A stretch of 64,000 bases of DNA, from the NCBI GenBank assembly GCA_038562165.1, contig JBCFAO010000019.1:1-64000 (forward strand), written 5' to 3'. Below are positions 8,961 through 17,550 of this stretch, piece after piece (within the stretch, counting starts at the first letter, position 1; each line of letters begins with the position of its first letter). Source of the DNA: WRMS01 sp038562165 (GTDB lineage: Bacteria; Bacillota; Peptococcia; DRI-13; UBA5745). A program made the position numbers and the translations under genes. The notes beneath the pieces were generated by a model, which made no database searches, was not told the DNA's origin, and was given only the letters and a program-made list of their open reading frames with translations.

Positions 8961-11045
8961 ATGGAAAGAATAAGCACTGAAAACAGGATACAACGTTTAG
9001 ATAACCTGACAGCCAACCAAATTGCTGCCGGTGAGGTCATTGAGCGGCCGGTTTCCGTAGTGAAGGAGCTGGTGGAAAACGCCATTGATGCCGGCAGCAC
9101 TAAAATCAAAATCGAGATTCGGGAGGGCGGACTCTCTTTGATCCGCATTATCGACAATGGCAGCGGCATCCCCGTCCAGGACCTGCCTTTAGCTGTGGAA
9201 CGCCACGCCACCAGCAAACTGCGGCAGATTCAGGACCTGGATGATTTGACGACACTGGGGTTTAGAGGCGAAGCCTTAGCCAGTATAGCTTCCGTAGCAG
9301 CCTTGGAAATCATCACCCGCAAAACCGGGGAGATTCAAGGCCACTGCCTGCGGGTCAAAGGCGAGGAGGAAGAGCCGGTTATCAGCAAAGCCGGTTGTCC
9401 CGAAGGCACCAGCATTACGGTGGAGCATCTGTTCTTCAACACGCCGGCCCGCTTGAAGTTTATGAAAACTCCCGGCTATGAGGGCGGTTTGATCCATGAC
9501 CTGATCACGCAGCTTGCCCTGGGCTATCCGGCCATCGATTTCCGGCTGGAAAACCAGGGCAAAATGATCCTGGATACTGCCGGTATCAACAACACCGAAG
9601 ACCTGGTGGAGCTTTTTTACGGCAAGGAGGCCAGACAAGCTCTGGTCCCCCTCGAATCAGCGGTTTCCAAAGGCCGGCTCAGGGGCTGGATTACGGCGCC
9701 GCCTTACAGCCGGGGTACCAGGAAAGGTTTTCACGTCTACGTCAACGGCCGCCGCATCTCCGTAAAAGATATGCAGTGGTCCATTGAACGGGCTTTTGAG
9801 TATGTGCTGCCCAAAGGCCGCTTTCCCCTGGCTATATTGGCTTTTCAGTTGCCGGGAGAGCTGCTGGACGTCAATGTTCATCCCGGTAAGTTGGAGATCC
9901 GAATTAATGACCCGGATTTAAATCCCTCCATTACCAGGGTTTTAAGAACGGCTATCTCCGGCGGCCAGTTGCTGCCGGACGCCGGCAAGCTGGGCATGGC
10001 GGCAGGAATCGGCAACTCCCCAATTGCCCAGTCCGCTAAAAACGATTCCGTGGCTGCCGGGACTGCTCAGGGCGGTCCAGGATTCTTCTCCGGCAGTTCG
10101 GCTGCCAAATTCGGCGGGGGCCAAATCAGCTTTGCCCAACCGGTACGCCAATGGGAGACTTTATATAGCTTTACTGCCGAAGGGGAAGACCAGCTAAACC
10201 GGCTGGTTGACGCCAATGCTTTCAGCCTGTCCGAAGAGCCCGCCGGCTTAAAACCGGCGGATTTAGAAGCTGCAAGCTTAGCATCTCCACAATCAGCGTA
10301 TGCCGCCGCAGAAAGCCAGGACGATAGGGCGGAAAGCGCAAATCTATTTGCCGGCCTTGAGGAAAAGACAGCAGGGCTTTTGCCGGGCCAGTGGGGTGTT
10401 AGCTCCCACAACAAAAGTATGCAAGCCCTGGCTGCCGACTGGCGGCGGGAAGACTTTTTTTTCGGCCCCGATGTGGAATTCACCATTATCGGCCAGCTCC
10501 ATGCCACCTTTATTTTAGCGGAAGTCAAAGCCGGCCTTTTGGTGGTAGACCAGCATGTGGCCCACGAGCGCATCATCTACGAGCGGCTTTTGACCAAATC
10601 CCGGCAGAAAGAGACTGCAGCTCAAATGCTGATGCAGCCCATATCCTTAAGTCTAACTACCGGTGAAGAAGAAGTATTAATCCGCCATATTTTGCTGCTT
10701 AATGACCTGGGCCTGATCGTAGAGCGTTTCGGCCCCCGTCAATACGTGCTGCGCTCCGTACCGGCAGGGCAAACTATGGATCAGTCTATGTTTCGGGAGC
10801 TTTTGGAGAAGCTGGCAGAAGGAGGTGGCGGCAATGATCTGGAGCAGGCCAAACAAGCCTTGTTGATCATGGCCTCCTGCAAAAGCGCAGTAAAAGCCAA
10901 TACGGTTCTCAGCCGGCAGGAAATGGCGGCTCTGCTGGGAGGCTTGCAGCAAACCTGCCATCCAATGACCTGCCCCCATGGCCGGCCCATTATGTATTTA
11001 TTGCCTTACCACCGCCTGATTCAGGCTTTTGGGCGCTCCTCCTGA
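8961..11045 (+). CDS. mutL: DNA mismatch repair endonuclease MutL
   Basis: GHKL ATPase with a C-terminal nicking domain. Seen: N-terminal ATPase motifs (LIAAGEV-like NQIAAGEVIERP; NAIDAG; DNGSGI; GFRGEAL), a variable linker at about 350-500, then the endonuclease motif DQHVAHERIIYE, which fits DQHAx2Ex4E except for Val in place of Ala. The partner motifs CKSAVKAN and CPHGRP are also present. It therefore belongs to the latent-endonuclease MutL type found in bacteria without MutH. ATG 8961 is preferred over ATG 8955 because AAAGAG lies 8-9 nt ahead. Its stop TGA shares bases with the next start (TGATG). Confidence 0.97.
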   Translation: MERISTENRIQRLDNLTANQIAAGEVIERPVSVVKELVENAIDAGSTKIKIEIREGGLSLIRIIDNGSGIPVQDLPLAVERHATSKLRQIQDLDDLTTLGFRGEALASIASVAALEIITRKTGEIQGHCLRVKGEEEEPVISKAGCPEGTSITVEHLFFNTPARLKFMKTPGYEGGLIHDLITQLALGYPAIDFRLENQGKMILDTAGINNTEDLVELFYGKEARQALVPLESAVSKGRLRGWITAPPYSRGTRKGFHVYVNGRRISVKDMQWSIERAFEYVLPKGRFPLAILAFQLPGELLDVNVHPGKLEIRINDPDLNPSITRVLRTAISGGQLLPDAGKLGMAAGIGNSPIAQSAKNDSVAAGTAQGGPGFFSGSSAAKFGGGQISFAQPVRQWETLYSFTAEGEDQLNRLVDANAFSLSEEPAGLKPADLEAASLASPQSAYAAAESQDDRAESANLFAGLEEKTAGLLPGQWGVSSHNKSMQALAADWRREDFFFGPDVEFTIIGQLHATFILAEVKAGLLVVDQHVAHERIIYERLLTKSRQKETAAQMLMQPISLSLTTGEEEVLIRHILLLNDLGLIVERFGPRQYVLRSVPAGQTMDQSMFRELLEKLAEGGGGNDLEQAKQALLIMASCKSAVKANTVLSRQEMAALLGGLQQTCHPMTCPHGRPIMYLLPYHRLIQAFGRSS

Positions 11046-11863
11046 TGCCGGGCTATCGTTGGGGAATGACCACCAGCACCAAAAGCGGCAGAGACCAGGT
11101 AGAAAAAGCCCTGGAGCTGGCAGGCCGCTATAATGTACCCTATGTGCCCCGGGAACACTTAAGCCTCAGTCATCTAAAAGCGGACCGGGGTCTGGACTAT
11201 CTGCTTACCCTGGACAGGGATTGCCATTTGTTTATGGAAGAACCGCCTCTGCATTGGCATCCCTCTATGGCCATACCCAGGCTGCGCCAGATAGCGGCAG
11301 GCAAACCGGATATCTTCTTAACTGCGGCGGGGCTGACTTCCGGCCAGCAGGTCCTTGACTGTACCCTGGGCCTGGCTGCCGACGCTTTGGTAGCCGCCTG
11401 GGCTGTAGGGGAAGAAGGAAAGGTGCTGGGGCTTGAAGCATCGCCAATTATCGCTGCCATTACCGATTGGGGCTTACGGCGGGAAACGCCGCAATTTGAC
11501 AGCAAAAAAACGCCTCTTGTGGCTATAGCCCGCCGAATCAGCGTGCTGTCTGCAGAGGCTTTGGATTATTTACGCTGCCAGGAGGCAGATAGCTGGGACG
11601 TCGTCTATTTCGATCCCATGTTTCGGGCCGCCAACCATCAATCCTCCAGCATCAATAGCTTGCGGCCTGTGGCCTGCTACGCTCCTTTTAATCAGCAGGT
11701 TCTGACCGAGGCTTTGCGGGTTTGCCGCCGGCAGGTTATTTTAAAAGAACGCTGGTTTTCGCCGCTTTTTAAAAAATTAGAAGTCACCCGGCTGGAGAAA
11801 ACAAAATATGGCCCTGTGGCTTACGGTATCTGGGAAAAGAAAGGTATAGCCCATGACAAATAA
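11045..11863 (+). CDS. Class I SAM-dependent methyltransferase, RsmJ-like
   Basis: A 272-aa protein with a Rossmann-type SAM site. Seen: LDCTLGLAADALVAAWAVG at about residue 105, in the place of motif I, VLGLEAS as the acidic motif, and YFDPMF as the catalytic-motif equivalent (D/N-P-x-F/Y type). This arrangement resembles the DUF548/RsmJ family (16S rRNA m2G methyltransferase), but the target is inferred. The gene sits between mutL and miaA with overlapping starts and stops (TGATG upstream, 11 nt overlap with miaA), so it is translated with them. The N-terminal 90 residues carry no domain I can name. Confidence 0.75.
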   Translation: MPGYRWGMTTSTKSGRDQVEKALELAGRYNVPYVPREHLSLSHLKADRGLDYLLTLDRDCHLFMEEPPLHWHPSMAIPRLRQIAAGKPDIFLTAAGLTSGQQVLDCTLGLAADALVAAWAVGEEGKVLGLEASPIIAAITDWGLRRETPQFDSKKTPLVAIARRISVLSAEALDYLRCQEADSWDVVYFDPMFRAANHQSSSINSLRPVACYAPFNQQVLTEALRVCRRQVILKERWFSPLFKKLEVTRLEKTKYGPVAYGIWEKKGIAHDK

Positions 11864-12992
11864 AGCCTTAAAAAAAGTGATTGCCGTAGTTGGCCCCACG
11901 GCCTCCGGCAAATCCGGCCTGGCCGTCAATTTAGCCAAGGCCCTGGATGGAGAAATCATCTCCGGTGATTCCATGCAGATTTATAAGGGCATGGATATTG
12001 GCACGGCCAAGGTAACCCGGGAAGAGTGCCAAGGTATTGCCCATCATCTGCTGGATTTACGGCTGCCTGCGGAATCTTTCAGCGCGGCGGAATATCAAAA
12101 ATTGGCCCGTGCCTGTATTGCAGACATTTTTCACCGGGGTAAAACGCCTATTCTGGCAGGAGGCACCGGCTTATATATCGACAGCGCCTTATATAATTAT
12201 GAATATAACAAAGAAGAGGGGGAAGAGGCTGAAGCTAATTCTTTACGGGAAGCTTTAAGAGTTGAGGCCGCAAAACTTGGTACCATTGAATTATGGCAGA
12301 AGCTGTACCAGGTTGATCCCCAGTCGGCAAAACGCCTCCATCCCAACGATACCAAACGTATAATCAGAGCCTTGGAGTACGAAAAGCTCCATGGCAAACC
12401 GATTTCCGAAAATGTCCAGGCTTATAAAGCGCCCCGGCTAATCTATCCCACTATTTTTTTTGGCTTAACTATGTTTCGTCAGGAGTTGTATCAGCGGATT
12501 AATCTGCGGGTTGACCAAATGACGGCGGCAGGATTGGCGGCAGAGGTTCTTGCTTTACAAAAAGAAGGTTTAAAACTGGACAGCCAGGCAGGTCAGGCCA
12601 TCGGTTATAAACAATTATTGCTTTTTCTGGAAGGCACATATACTTTAGAAGAAGCTATAGAGGCCATAAAACAGGAAAGCCGCCGCTATGCCAAGCGGCA
12701 GCTAACCTGGTTTCGCCGTAATCCTCATATTTTTTGGCTGGACGGCAAAAAAATGCAGGAAGAAAGAAGCGCAGAGATATTAGCAGCATTTCTTCAAGAG
12801 AGGGAAGGAGTAAGCGAGAGCACCGAGGAAGGATCAGGCTGGGGTTCAGATAAGATCAGAGACTTTCTTCATCAAATGGGAATGGCTTTCCTGGATCATA
12901 TTGGAACCGCCAAGAATCATTTGGGCAACGCCAAATCCGGCAATACTAAAACCGATGCGGCCGCCGATCAAAGCGCCTGCCCCGGTGATTAA
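11853..12992 (+). CDS. miaA: tRNA dimethylallyltransferase MiaA, with C-terminal extension
   Basis: Transfers dimethylallyl from DMAPP to A37 of tRNAs reading UNN codons; the product is the MiaB substrate. Seen: P-loop GPTASGKSGL, ISGDSMQIYKGMDIGTAK, LAGGTGLYIDS, and KRQLTWFRRN near residue 285-295. The usual family length is 300-320 aa and this frame runs to 379. The last about 60 residues are low-complexity, and the DNA encoding the last 49 codons lies antisense to a small gene on the minus strand (12846-13043). The tail may simply reflect loss of the original stop. The start overlaps the preceding gene by 11 nt. Confidence 0.95.
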   Translation: MTNKALKKVIAVVGPTASGKSGLAVNLAKALDGEIISGDSMQIYKGMDIGTAKVTREECQGIAHHLLDLRLPAESFSAAEYQKLARACIADIFHRGKTPILAGGTGLYIDSALYNYEYNKEEGEEAEANSLREALRVEAAKLGTIELWQKLYQVDPQSAKRLHPNDTKRIIRALEYEKLHGKPISENVQAYKAPRLIYPTIFFGLTMFRQELYQRINLRVDQMTAAGLAAEVLALQKEGLKLDSQAGQAIGYKQLLLFLEGTYTLEEAIEAIKQESRRYAKRQLTWFRRNPHIFWLDGKKMQEERSAEILAAFLQEREGVSESTEEGSGWGSDKIRDFLHQMGMAFLDHIGTAKNHLGNAKSGNTKTDAAADQSACPGD

Positions 12993-13043
12993 AGCCCCGG
13001 TACCTAAAGCCGATTTGCTGGCCCTGTTTAAAGATCTTTTCAT
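12846..13043 (-). CDS. Small glycine-rich hydrophobic protein, putative forespore gene
   Basis: A 65-aa protein, not recognised. Seen: basic N-terminus (MKRSLNRASK), then a Gly/Ala/Ile-rich hydrophobic stretch at about residue 12-48 containing GTGALITGAGALIGG and FSIAGFGVAQMILGG, then a polar tail. One or two membrane-associated helices are likely. Support for a real gene: a near-perfect ribosome site (GGAGGTGATAACAAA before ATG) and a forespore-type promoter 22 nt further upstream. It overlaps the miaA 3' end in antisense and is convergent with it. Function unknown; a spore-specific role is inferred only from the promoter. Confidence 0.7.
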   Translation of the reverse strand: MKRSLNRASKSALGTGALITGAGALIGGRIGFSIAGFGVAQMILGGSNMIQESHSHLMKKVSDLI

Positions 13044-13064
13044 TTTGTTATCACCTCCGTTTTT

Positions 13065-13093
13065 TAGTATGCCACAGTCATCCCCGGCTATGC
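13065..13093 (-). promoter_or_regulatory. Forespore-type (sigma-G/F-like) promoter
   Basis: On the minus strand: GCATA (13093-13089), 17 bp, CATACTA (13071-13065). This resembles the Bacillus sigma-G pattern (GNATR, 17-18 bp, CATnnTA) and matches the element upstream of spoVAC in this window. Confidence 0.55.
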
Positions 13094-13136
13094 CGGATTT
13101 AAATGGCGAAATTCATTAATCGTAAAAGGAGTACCC

Positions 13137-14555
13137 ATGACAGATATTCGTGAAATTTTGGATAACCTGGAAAACAATAACGCAGAAGAAGAGCAGCTTT
13201 TGCTTGAGAAAAATCTTTTAGCTGATGAGGCTCTTTGGCCTGATCAAAAAAGAAGCAGAAGCCTCCATATTGTAGAAAATACTGAGCCGGAAAGAGTTCT
13301 GCTTTTGGGTTTAAGCAACCACCGCAGTCCCGGCGAGCTTGATCCTCAAGCTTCTCTCCAGGAATTGGCCGGTTTGACGGAAACTGCCGGCGGCTTGGTT
13401 ATTCATAGCCTAATGGCCAACCGGGACCGGCCTGATCCCGCCCATTATTTTGGCAAAGGCAAATTGGAAGAAATCAAAGATTTGATTGCAGAAAAAGTTA
13501 TTGATCTGGTTATCATTGACGACGAGCTTTCCGTCCGGCAGCAAAACCAATTGGATCAGCGGCTGCCTTGCCGGGTTATTGACCGGACGGCATTAATTTT
13601 ACAAATTTTTGCGGATCACGCCCACACCAGAGAAGGAAAATTGCAGATTGAGCTGGCTCAGCTCAGCTATTTGCTGCCCCGTCTCAGCGGCAAAGGCAAA
13701 GAGCTGTCCCGTCTGGGCGGCGGCATCGGTACCCGGGGCCCCGGTGAAAGCCAGTTGGAAAAAGACCGGCGCCATATTCGCCAGCGCATAGATAATCTTA
13801 AAAGCGAAATCGAACAGATCCGACGCCAGCGGATGGTCAACCGGGGCCGGCGGGAGAAAAACCAGGTGCCGGTATTGGCCCTGGTAGGCTATACCAATGC
13901 CGGCAAATCCTCATTGCTCAATACGCTGACCGACGCCGGCGTCAAGGCGGAGGATAAGCTGTTTGCTACCCTTGATCCTACAACCCGGCGCTTCCGGCTG
14001 GAGGAAACGGAAGTGCTGCTCACGGACACCGTAGGCTTCATCCAGCAACTGCCCCATTCCTTGATCAGCGCTTTTCGGGCTACTCTGGAAGAGGCTATCT
14101 ATGCCGATGTCCTTATTCATGTGGCCGACAGTTCCCATAAGGATCTGCCCGGCCAGATCAAAACCGTCCACCGGGTACTGGAAGAGGTGGGCTGTGAAGA
14201 AAAGCCCATGATCCATGTTTTCAATAAAATCGATTTATTGCCGGATCCTTTGGATGTTCAGCATTACTTGTCGGATTACCAGCCGGCGGTGATGATATCC
14301 GCCAAAACCGGCGAGGGTATAGACCAACTGAAAAAACTGCTGTCCCAGCATTTACCTCAACCTTTAGTCACAAAACAATTCGTTTTAAGCCAGGATCAGG
14401 GCGGTTTGCTGAACCGCTTTTATCAATTGGGCAGCGTCAGCCAGGTTAATTATGAAGCGGACCGGATTACCGGCACCGTTATTTTGCCCAAACATCAGGC
14501 GGAACAGTACCGCCAATATCTGACTGAGGATGAAATCAATGACCAACAGCAATAG
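13137..14555 (+). CDS. hflX: Ribosome-associated GTPase HflX
   Basis: A translational GTPase that splits stalled ribosomes. Seen: N-terminal HflX domain with RPDPAHYFGKGKLEEI, a coiled-coil segment, the glycine-rich GGIGTRGPGESQLE linker, then the G domain with G1 GYTNAGKSSL, G3 DTVGFI and G4 NKID. At 472 aa it is slightly longer than average, mostly in the C-terminal domain. The ATG follows AAAAGGAGTACCC. The gene starts 145 nt after miaA; the promoter of the divergent small gene lies in this gap. The next gene starts inside its 3' end, as in the Bacillus hflX-ynbB pair. Confidence 0.97.
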   Translation: MTDIREILDNLENNNAEEEQLLLEKNLLADEALWPDQKRSRSLHIVENTEPERVLLLGLSNHRSPGELDPQASLQELAGLTETAGGLVIHSLMANRDRPDPAHYFGKGKLEEIKDLIAEKVIDLVIIDDELSVRQQNQLDQRLPCRVIDRTALILQIFADHAHTREGKLQIELAQLSYLLPRLSGKGKELSRLGGGIGTRGPGESQLEKDRRHIRQRIDNLKSEIEQIRRQRMVNRGRREKNQVPVLALVGYTNAGKSSLLNTLTDAGVKAEDKLFATLDPTTRRFRLEETEVLLTDTVGFIQQLPHSLISAFRATLEEAIYADVLIHVADSSHKDLPGQIKTVHRVLEEVGCEEKPMIHVFNKIDLLPDPLDVQHYLSDYQPAVMISAKTGEGIDQLKKLLSQHLPQPLVTKQFVLSQDQGGLLNRFYQLGSVSQVNYEADRITGTVILPKHQAEQYRQYLTEDEINDQQQ

Positions 14556-15903
14556 TTTTAACAGCGATCCCAACAGCCGGCTCCGGCATTTTTTGCAGCA
14601 GACTTATCAAGTGCCGGAGCATTTAATTCTGGAATTGGAAAAAGCGGAAGTTGCTTTGCAGGCGGAATTCGCTTCCATAGAGAGCAGAGTTTATTATAAT
14701 CTAGCCAGGCTGCTGCATATTTTTCAAAAAAACGGCATAACGGATTTTCATCTCAACGGTTCCACCGGTTACGGCTATGGTGATGTGGGCCGGGATGCCC
14801 TGGAAGCTATTTTTGCCGAATATTTCGGCGGCGAGGCGGCTTTAGTCAGGAGCCAGATTCTTTCCGGCACCCATGCCCTGGCTTTAGGCTTATACGGCAA
14901 TTTGCGGCCGGGCCAGGAGCTGATCAGCGCCGCCGGCAAGCCTTACGATACTTTGCTTAAAGTCATCGGCTTAGGAGGCGAGGCTGATTCTTTGCTGGAT
15001 CTGGGCGTGACTTATCAAGAAATACCCTTAAGAAGCGAAAGGCCAAATCTAGCTGACGGCCAGGAGGCCACCGGCAGTGTCATCGACCTGCCCCGGCTTT
15101 TAGAGGCCATCAATGAAAAAACAAAAATGGTTTTACTGCAGCGGTCAAAGGGTTATCAGTGGCGGCCTTCCCTAACCATCGCGGAGCTAAAGGAGGTCAT
15201 CGCAGCCATCAAAGCCAAGGGGCCTGATGTGATCTGTCTGGTGGATAATTGCTACTGTGAAATGGTGGAGACAGAAGAGCCGGGACATATAGGGGCGGAT
15301 CTGGTTATCGGCTCCCTGATCAAAAACCCCGGTGGTACTCTGGCTCCTGCCGGCGGTTACCTTGCCGGAAAAAAAGCTTATGTGGAAGCTGCCGCCCGAA
15401 GGCTGTCGGCTCCCGGCTTGGGTAAAGATTTAGGGGCTTCTTTAGGTTTTAACCGCCTGGCCTTTCAGGGTTTCTTTCAAGCCCCCCATACCGTAGGCCA
15501 GTCCCTTAAAGGCGCCCTTTTGGCCGCCGCTCTTTTTCAGGGGCTGGGCTATGAAGTGCTGCCGGCCGCCCTTGAAACCTCCGGTTCGGCCGGCGGGGCG
15601 GTTCAAAGAGCCGACATTGTTCAGGCCATCAAGCTGGGAGACAGCCAGAAGCTGGTTCGTTTCTGTCAGGCCATCCAGCAGGCCTGCCCTCTGGACAGCA
15701 CCTTCTTGCCGGAGCCGGACCTGCTGCCGGGCTACGACCACCCGGTGGTAATGGCCGGCGGCGGCTTCATCCAAGGCTCCTCCAGCGAGCTCAGCGCCGA
15801 CGGCCCTTTACGTCCTCCATATATAGCATATCTTCAAGGAGGCTTTTCCCTGGCTCAAATACGGCTGGGACTTCTCTTAGCGGCAAAAGCACTTGTCATG
15901 TAA
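14539..15903 (+). CDS. Aluminum resistance/methionine gamma-lyase family PLP protein (YnbB-like)
   Basis: A fold-type I PLP enzyme of about 454 aa in the family named after an aluminium-resistance phenotype (PF06838, YnbB). Seen: HLNGSTGYGYGD near the N-terminus, SGTHALALGLYG (phosphate-binding region), DNCYCEMVE (Asp partner of the pyridine nitrogen), and SLIKNPGGTLAPAGGYLAG with the presumed Schiff-base lysine. Its substrate is unknown. ATG 14539 is chosen because GAGG lies 9 nt ahead; ATG 14530 is too close to it. It overlaps hflX by 17 nt. The promoter of the lysine-riboswitch transcript begins within its last codons. Confidence 0.85.
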   Translation: MTNSNSFNSDPNSRLRHFLQQTYQVPEHLILELEKAEVALQAEFASIESRVYYNLARLLHIFQKNGITDFHLNGSTGYGYGDVGRDALEAIFAEYFGGEAALVRSQILSGTHALALGLYGNLRPGQELISAAGKPYDTLLKVIGLGGEADSLLDLGVTYQEIPLRSERPNLADGQEATGSVIDLPRLLEAINEKTKMVLLQRSKGYQWRPSLTIAELKEVIAAIKAKGPDVICLVDNCYCEMVETEEPGHIGADLVIGSLIKNPGGTLAPAGGYLAGKKAYVEAAARRLSAPGLGKDLGASLGFNRLAFQGFFQAPHTVGQSLKGALLAAALFQGLGYEVLPAALETSGSAGGAVQRADIVQAIKLGDSQKLVRFCQAIQQACPLDSTFLPEPDLLPGYDHPVVMAGGGFIQGSSSELSADGPLRPPYIAYLQGGFSLAQIRLGLLLAAKALVM

Positions 15904-15921
15904 TGTATCTAGTGGTAATAT
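15893..15921 (+). promoter_or_regulatory. Sigma-A promoter of lysA
   Basis: TTGTCA (15893-15898), 17 bp, TAATAT (15916-15921). Transcription should start near 15928, just before the upstream hairpin of the lysine riboswitch. Confidence 0.65.
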
Positions 15922-15933
15922 ATACAGATAAAG

Positions 15934-16166
15934 CCTCATCTCTCCCGAGATGAGGTAGAGGTTGCGGATGGCAAGATTACTCCCGGGAGCCGGCAGGCGT
16001 TGAATGGGAGGAAAGGGTCACCCGCCGAAGTCAGGGCTTGGCAAAGCCCCGGGCTGGGACTGCATTGAATAAGTGCAGGACTGTCACCATTATCAACGTC
16101 ACTCTCCGCAAGGAGGGTGTGGATTGAAAGGTGGAGCACTATCTCATCAGAATAAAAAAAGGAGAG
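15934..16166 (+). promoter_or_regulatory. Lysine riboswitch (L box) controlling lysA
   Basis: The aptamer spans about 15949-16148. Conserved L-box segments are present: GAGGTAGAGGTTGCG, GGGAGGAAAGGGTCA, CCGCCGAAGT, GGGCTGGGACTG and GGACTGTCACC. P1 is GATGAGGTAG (15949-15958) with CTATCTCATC (16139-16148). Upstream, CCTCATCTC/GAGATGAGG (15934-15942/15947-15955) forms a perfect hairpin that uses the same P1 strand. TCTCTCC (15939-15945) is complementary to the lysA Shine-Dalgarno GGAGAG (16161-16166). No U-tract terminator is seen, so control is probably at translation: lysine stabilises P1, frees TCTCTCC and masks the ribosome site. Confidence 0.95.
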
Positions 16167-16173
16167 GAACCTA

Positions 16174-17550
16174 ATGAAAAGACACGGTACAATGACAGTA
16201 AATGAAGATGGCCATCTGGTCATCGGCGGTTGTGATACGGTGGAGCTGGTCAAGGAGTTTGGCAGCCCTCTGTACGTCATGGATGAAGATCTGCTGCGGC
16301 AAAACTGCCGGGCCTTTCACAAAGCTTTTATTGAGGGGATTCCCGGCGGCGAAGTGGCATACGCCAGCAAGGCTTTTTGCTGCCTGGCTATGTTAAGGCT
16401 GGCGGCTCAGGAGGATTTGGGTATCGACGTGGTATCCTCCGGCGAGCTTTACACGGCTTTAGCTGCAGGAGCCGATCCTTCCCGCATCGATTTCAACGGC
16501 AACAACAAGACCCCCGACGAAATCCGCTATGCCTTGGAAAACCGGGTAGGCCGGATTATCGTGGATAATTTTACGGAGATTCAGTTGATTGACGAGATTG
16601 CCGGCAGCATGGGCCTAAGGCCTATGGTACTTTTGCGGGTACAGCCCGGCATTGAAGCCCATACTCATGAGTATATTCAAACCGGCAAGATCGATTCCAA
16701 ATTTGGCCTCAGCATTTCTACAGGCCAGGCTATGGAGGCTCTGCATCTGATGCATGCCAAGGAGCACATGGAGCTGGTTGGTATCCAGTGCCACATCGGC
16801 TCTCAGGTTTTTGAGGTGGAATCCTTTGCTCAGACCGCCAGGATCATGGCTTCCTTTATGGCCTATGCCAGCGACAATTTAGGTTTTCATTTGCCTGAGA
16901 TCAACTTAGGCGGCGGCTTCGGCGTTTATTACCGGGAAGGCGATACGCCGGTGACTCCCGCTGATTTTGCCAAGGCCATTTACGAAGCCTTACAGGAAGA
17001 GCTGGCCCGCCACAATCACCCCATGCCCCGGCGGATTTCCATCGAGCCGGGCCGGGCCATTGTGGGCAACGCCGGCACTACTCTATATACCGTAGGCTCC
17101 ATCAAGACCATTCCCCGGGTTCGTACTTACGTGGCTATAGACGGCGGCATGGGAGATAATCCCCGGCCGGCTTTATATCAAGCCAAGTACGAAATGTGCC
17201 TGGCCAACAAGATGACGGCGGCCAATCAGATTGTGGCCTCCGTAGCCGGCAAGTGCTGTGAGTCCGGCGACATGCTGCTTTGGGATGCTTCCATGCCCTG
17301 GGTGGAAACCGGCGATATCCTGGCCATCTCCACCACCGGTGCCTACAATTATTCCATGGCCAGCAATTACAACCGTATTGCCAAGCCAGCCGTAGTTATG
17401 GTTTCCGGCGGCAAGGCCCATATTATTGTCAAGAGAGAAACCTTTGAGGACATTGTCCGCAACGACCTCATACCTGAGCATTTGCTTTGGGATCACGGCC
17501 ACCAATGGCAGAAGCTCACATTACCGAAGGGACAGGTGCCTGTTGATTAA
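16174..17550 (+). CDS. lysA: Diaminopimelate decarboxylase
   Basis: Last step of lysine biosynthesis: meso-diaminopimelate to L-lysine, PLP dependent. Seen: fold-type III barrel with the PLP lysine in AYASKAFCC, DVVSSGELYTAL, HIGSQVFE, the glycine-rich LGGGFGVYY, EPGRAIVGNAG, and the C-terminal CESGD and GAYNYSMASNYN active-site motifs. 458 aa, slightly above the usual 415-440. The ATG lies 7 nt after AGGAGAGG, the site predicted to be masked by the lysine riboswitch. This gene and the riboswitch support each other's assignment. Confidence 0.97.
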   Translation: MKRHGTMTVNEDGHLVIGGCDTVELVKEFGSPLYVMDEDLLRQNCRAFHKAFIEGIPGGEVAYASKAFCCLAMLRLAAQEDLGIDVVSSGELYTALAAGADPSRIDFNGNNKTPDEIRYALENRVGRIIVDNFTEIQLIDEIAGSMGLRPMVLLRVQPGIEAHTHEYIQTGKIDSKFGLSISTGQAMEALHLMHAKEHMELVGIQCHIGSQVFEVESFAQTARIMASFMAYASDNLGFHLPEINLGGGFGVYYREGDTPVTPADFAKAIYEALQEELARHNHPMPRRISIEPGRAIVGNAGTTLYTVGSIKTIPRVRTYVAIDGGMGDNPRPALYQAKYEMCLANKMTAANQIVASVAGKCCESGDMLLWDASMPWVETGDILAISTTGAYNYSMASNYNRIAKPAVVMVSGGKAHIIVKRETFEDIVRNDLIPEHLLWDHGHQWQKLTLPKGQVPVD

